64,000 nt of DNA, taken from the NCBI GenBank assembly GCA_007115705.1, contig QXEO01000548.1, positions 9,188,383 through 9,252,382 of the forward strand. The letters run 5' to 3'. This document shows positions 59,401-64,000 of the stretch, piece after piece. Each line of letters starts with the position of its first letter. Position 1 is the stretch's first letter. The notes beneath the pieces were generated by a model that was not told where the DNA came from, did not search any database, and worked only from the letters and a program-made list of their open reading frames with translations. The stretch comes from Dactylis glomerata (taxonomy: Eukaryota; Streptophyta; Magnoliopsida; Poales; Poaceae). Both the position numbers and the translations under genes were made by a program.

Positions 59401-62400
59401 TTCTTGAAGTTGTACTTATTTTGCCTTCCCATGCTTGTTACTATGTGCCTCATTGATTTATTTTCTTACAAGATTCCTATGCATAGGAAGTGGTTTAGAT
59501 TTAAATGTGTTTCATATTTGCTTTTTGATGCTCTCTCTTACTTCAAGTTCTTTTATGGCGCCTTTGCTTAAGCTCTTTGTTGGCGCCAACATGAGCATCT
59601 TTTCAAATCACTGCGCCTAGCTTAAAGGCGTTAAAGAAAAGCACTCTTGGGAGATAACCCAATGTTTTACTTTCAGTACTTTTTCTTTTATTTGAGTCTT
59701 GGAAGTTATTACTACTGTAATGACCTCTCCTTATCATTTTTATTTCATTGTTGTGCCAAGAAGAACCTCTAATTTGAGGGAGGCAAGATTTGGGAAATTT
59801 GCTGTCCTGAAACAGATTTCTGTGCTGCACCATAAAAATTCGTGAAAATTCTCAGAATATGTTTTTGATCTGCGATTTCTTGTGCATATGTCCCAGGTTA
59901 TATCCAAACTTTCATTAATTTTGCACTTTTCAGTTTGAGCAACATAAGGTCCTCAAAAAAATCGATCTTTGTCAACTATTCTATTTTGACAGATTCTGCC
60001 ACTATTTGTGTTTGCCTCTCGATCGCTTTCTTTTTGAGTTCTTTTGATCGCGGAACTTTTGAGGAAGTTGCTACAGTAGCTTATGCTTTAATGGTTGGTA
60101 TATTTGAGTTTGAAACTGAACCAAAAGGGGAGATTTATTATCATGTTTATGCTAATGTTGCTAATAGAATTGTGTGAAGTTTTGTATGAAGGAAGTTTTC
60201 AAGTGTAGGGAATGGAGAGTGATGAGATGAGATGAAGTATGGAAAAAAGCTCAAGCTTGGGGATGCCCATGTCACCCCAAGAAATATCCAAGAGGTACAA
60301 GCGTCAAAGCTTGGGGATGCCCCGAGGCATCCCTTCTTCATCGGCAAAAATCCGGTCACCTTTCAAGACACTATATTTTTATTGCTTCATATTCTATGTG
60401 TTTTCTTGGAGCGTCAGTTGTTTTCGCTTTCAGTTTTCTTTTGTTTTATTTTCTGCAATAAATGGTTGGATCAGATCATGTTTGTTTTGGAGAGAGCTAT
60501 GCTCCGTTTTTCATTGCCAAGAACACTCTAGTTTTCACTCTTATCGTTCAACGAGTGTTCTCTTTTTCTAGTAGTGCGTTCAGCTTTCGTTTTTCGCCTT
60601 GATTTTTGTTCAGATCTTGTTTTATCTTTGCATCAAGGTGTATTTAGACCACTAGTCTATGTTGGTTTTCATCAAAAGAGTTGTCTCAAAAAGGTTTGAA
60701 TGGTGTTGGAAAAGAGAAAAAGTTTCATGCAAAAAAGTGGTACAAAAAGGAGCTTGTTTAGACTACGGCTTAGGCTTTTGCATGCCATGCTTGATGTCAT
60801 TTTGATAGTATGCTTAGTAGTTTTTGTTGTAGCATGACTTGTCTCAAATGACTGAGATTGCTTATTGAGCCTTTGAAAAAAATCATGCGTTATTTTTATT
60901 ATATAGAAGCATTTTATTGTGGTTTTCTCCTTGATGCTTTATTTGGGTTAACTTGGCGCATGCTTACAACATGTTTGACTCTAACAAGTCGCCATAAGCC
61001 TCTATAATCATTTGGTTTTTGACTTGTGATACCACTTTATGCTTCGGTTAATGATGTTTTGTCGCTATGCATGATTATGGCCGTTATTGCTCTCCTAGTT
61101 GGTCGCTCCTAGTCTTTTGCTAGCCTTCATTTTGTACTAAGTATGAGCTCTACTCATGCATCCAACTCCCAAAAACCAAGTTATGCCAATGTGTCCACCA
61201 TACATACCTATTAGCAATTTTCTATTCTAAGTACATTTGACTTGCTTCTATCTATCCTTCAAATTAAACTCTTTTTGGTGTTATGTGAAAATTAGTCAGT
61301 AAAGCTCTCACGAACCTGACGGCACACTTTACTTTTCTCGCTTTTAATAATTTTAACATTGTGGATCTCTTATGTTGATGTTATGCTTGCAAGTTGTAAG
61401 TTGGAAATTAGCCCAGCCATGCCGTCATGGGGCAAGCTTTCAACATTGCACTTTCTCTTATTTGAGTTGATATCGTGATCTTTTGTTTATGGATACTCGC
61501 GATGTGAAATAAGTTGGGATCTTGTGAGGTCATGGAGTTTGTATATGTGTTATAGAAATGCCTGGGCCGCTAATCTAAGCCATGCATCATTTATGGTGGA
61601 AATTTACAGCATGCCTATAGTGGACATTCGACGACGCATCTCACAATAAAAAGCTATACCAATGGTAAATAAAAGAGATGCTGAGGTGTTCATTGTCTGT
61701 TTGTCTTGTCATTTTGATGTGGGCTTGTTCCATGTCATCGGGCAAGAGGTACCCCATTGGTGGTTCTCGATGATACGTGTATGCTTACAATGACAAGAGC
61801 TTTCTTGGGACCTAAGTCGAGTAGCATGAGGTTTGGGTATTCATACTTCATGGGACACGAGGTTTTCAACTTATGATTTGTTAAGCATATGCTTCATAAC
61901 TGTACTCGCATTTACCTTAACCATTCAAGATGCCTATGATGGGGGCAATGAGAGCTCAAAGCTAGTTAGTATCATAATTTTTGGAGGTTTATAAAACTTG
62001 CAATCACTGCTTTCCTCTGCGAATGGCCTTTCTTTTACTTTTATGTTGAGTCTCCACCTTCTACCTTTTTGCACCGTCTAAGAGAGCATAGTTGCCATTC
62101 TGAGTTTAATGTGCATAGTCCCAAAGTTTACCATTGATTGATTCATGATTTTGGTTTTGCTTGTTCTTAAATTATTTGTATCTAGTCGCCCTCTTAAACT
62201 TGAAGGTGTCCTATGCATTTATGTTTTGCTATTCCATGAAGGACAAGCTGAAAACCACTTTGCTATATTTTCTATATGATTTGAACACACACTTGACTTT
62301 CAATGGTTTATTACTCATGATCTTTTGTTTGTGTTACTTTTCATATTATAACATGGTTGCTAAGTTTTATTATCAACATTATGTCTCTTATGCCCATGTT

Positions 62401-62535
62401 TTAAGTACTTTGATCCCAGCACTCAATGCTTTACATCGTTGATCAAGATTGTAATGGTGCATGTTACCTAAAAAATTATTGTTTTGTTATCACTTACCTA
62501 CTCGAGGACGAGCAGGATTTAAGCTTGGAGATGCT
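59401..62535 (+). other. Non-coding 3' internal region of P1
   Basis: Homologous to 44232-47353. It ends AAGCTTGGAGATGCT before the 3' LTR (polypurine tract with a G to A change). No supported gene. Confidence 0.5.
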
Positions 62536-63957
62536 TGATACGTCTCAAACGTATCTATAATTTTTGATGCTCCATGCTTGTTTTACATCATTTGTTTCAT
62601 GTTTTGTTTACACTTTGTGGCATTTTTATGCGATTTCTAGAGCTAACCTATTGACGAGATGCCACAGTGCTAGTTCCCTGTTTTCTGCTGTTTTTGTGTT
62701 TCAGAAAAGCTACACAGAAAATATTCTCGGAATTGGACGAAACAAAGACCGAAACTCCTATTTTTCCTGGACGAAGGACGAGGACCGAACGAGAGCCGGA
62801 GGGGGGCCAGAGGGCAGCCACACCCTAGGGTGGCGCGCCCCCTGGCCCGCGCAGCCTTATGGTGTGGTGGTCTTGGCCCACCTCTGACGCCGCCTCTTCG
62901 CCTATATAAAGCCATCCGACGGAAAACCTTAAATCGATTGGTGTTTTTCGAGAAGAAGTCCTGCAGCTCCGCTGCCGCCACCGATGAATTTCGGGGGACA
63001 GAAGTTTCTGTTCTGGCACCCTGCCATGACGGGGAAGTGCCCCCGGAGCCATCTCCATCAATGCCGTCGCCTCCATTGCCGTCTCCATCGACTTCACCGC
63101 CATCTCCACCAGCGTTGCTGTCTCCTATGATGAGGAGGGAGTAGTTCTCCCCCGGGGTGAGGGCTCTACCGGTAGCTATGTGGTTCTTCTATCTCTCCCA
63201 TGATGTGATCTATATGTGATCGTGAGCTTTGTATCTAGTTGAATTGGTAGATTCTATACTTCAGATGTTATGCTACTCTCATGCTTTATTATTGTAATCT
63301 CCGAAGACACCTTGTATCATGATGTGAAGGTGATAGTGTGCGCATTGTGTATCTTTTTGGCTAGTGTCTCTATGATTGTTGGTGTTTGTTGGAACCATCT
63401 AGTGCGTTCACGGTGATAGTGTGGGGCAATCTAGTTTGGGGACATGCGAACTTTGAGGAGTGCTTCATAGCCCTACGCATGATTAGTGTTCGTTATCCAT
63501 TGGAGAATAGTTTAGAGTGGCATAGTGAAGTTAGTATCTATGGGTTCAATTATGTTATTTTGTTGAGAGTGACCACTAGTGAAAGTATGATCCCTAGGCC
63601 TTGTTTCCAAGCATTGAACGCCGTTTACATTCAGTTTTGTTACATGTTTGCTCGCAGCGATATTTATTTCAGATTATATTTACTACTTATAATCATGACG
63701 ACTACTTCTATTTCACTATCTCTTCACCGAACTAGTGCACCTATACATCTGACAAGTGTATTGGGTGTGTTGGGGACACAAGAGACTTTCTGTATCGTAA
63801 TTGCAGGGTTGCTTGAGAGGGATAGCTTTGACCTCCTCCTCCCTGAGTTCGATAAACCTTGGGTGATCCACTTAAGGGAATCTTGCTGCTGTTCTACGAA
63901 CCTCTACACTTGGAGGCCCAACACTGTCTACAAGGATAGAAGCGTCCGTAGACATCA
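62536..63957 (+). repeat. 3' LTR of P1
   Basis: 1422 bp, TGATACGTC...GTAGACATCA, TATATAAA at 62903-62910, followed by GCCAC. Confidence 0.5.
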
Positions 63958-63962
63958 GCCAC

Positions 63963-64000
63963 AGGCCGGCCACTCCCTAGGGTGGCGCGGCCCTGGCCCT
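63963..64000 (+). repeat. L0 continues (outermost LTR)
   Basis: AGGCCGGCCACTCCCTAGGG and following bases match the position in the P-family LTR that comes after GGGGCCAC, so the host LTR resumes here and leaves the window. Confidence 0.5.

Larger units (their letters stand above)
30728..63957 (+). mobile_element. Element P1: LTR retrotransposon hosting the nested insertions
   Basis: Target duplication GCCAC at 30723-30727 and 63958-63962. LTRs 30728-32151 (1424 bp) and 62536-63957 (1422 bp). Without the insert at 33956-58766 it is about 8.42 kb. It carries only a gag-type ORF, heavily mutated, and a long 3' non-coding region. It is inserted into an LTR of its own family (L0). Confidence 0.5.

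Overview
The window looks like nuclear chromosomal DNA of a Triticeae grass (wheat, barley, rye or a relative). Two ordinary intron-rich plant genes sit at the left. The right two thirds is retrotransposon nested inside retrotransposon. The LTR families fit Triticeae: a BARE/Angela-like Copia with a Met-initiator primer site, and gag-only Gypsy elements whose LTRs start TGATACGTC and whose primer sites match tRNA-Asp. No prokaryotic signals, tRNA, rRNA or CRISPR arrays were seen.

Layout. (1) 21-6830, minus strand: the 5' seven exons of a (S)-ureidoglycine aminohydrolase gene (UGLYAH, ureide catabolism); its 3' end lies left of the window. Its introns carry a PIF/Harbinger-type MITE (575-1412), a Helitron-like insertion (3311-5599) and two short tandem duplications next to splice sites. 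(2) 6831-13385: intergenic DNA with old repeat debris. (3) 13386-17041, plus strand: a complete eight-exon gene for a TMEM135/Tim17-Tim22-Tim23-like membrane protein (548 aa). (4) 17730-19797: a 5'-truncated LINE. (5) 19798-27588, minus: an intact-ended, non-autonomous gag-only LTR element (called M here) with target duplication GCCTG. (6) 27622-28190: a gene fragment resembling the DUF295 family, split by a 177-bp hAT-type MITE; then a solo LTR of the M family (28246-29879).

(7) 30453-64000 is one nest, each layer closed by a perfect 5-bp target duplication. An LTR (L0, 30453-30727 and from 63963) is split by element P1 (30728-63957, GCCAC). P1's gag is split by solo LTR X (33956-58761, AGCTT). 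X is split by Gypsy element G (35101-58093, minus strand, CTCGG). G's reverse transcriptase is split by P2 (40349-57177, ACAGT). P2's 3' LTR is split by a Copia element (48146-56563, GTATC). P1 and P2 are the same family: with insertions removed they are about 8.42 and 8.41 kb.

Most interesting points. G carries, antisense to its pol and between pol and the 3' LTR, a host-like gene with its own TATA box, an AT-hook, a B3-type DNA-binding domain and a poly(A) signal (36405-37129), now broken by one frameshift and one stop. The M and P families share U3 and about 3 kb of 3' non-coding DNA but have different R-U5 and gag halves, as expected from template-switch recombination. G's pol keeps its frame but carries many stop codons of the CAG-to-TAG / CGA-to-TGA kind and has lost a catalytic aspartate. 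All exon boundaries, target duplications and counts were worked out by eye.
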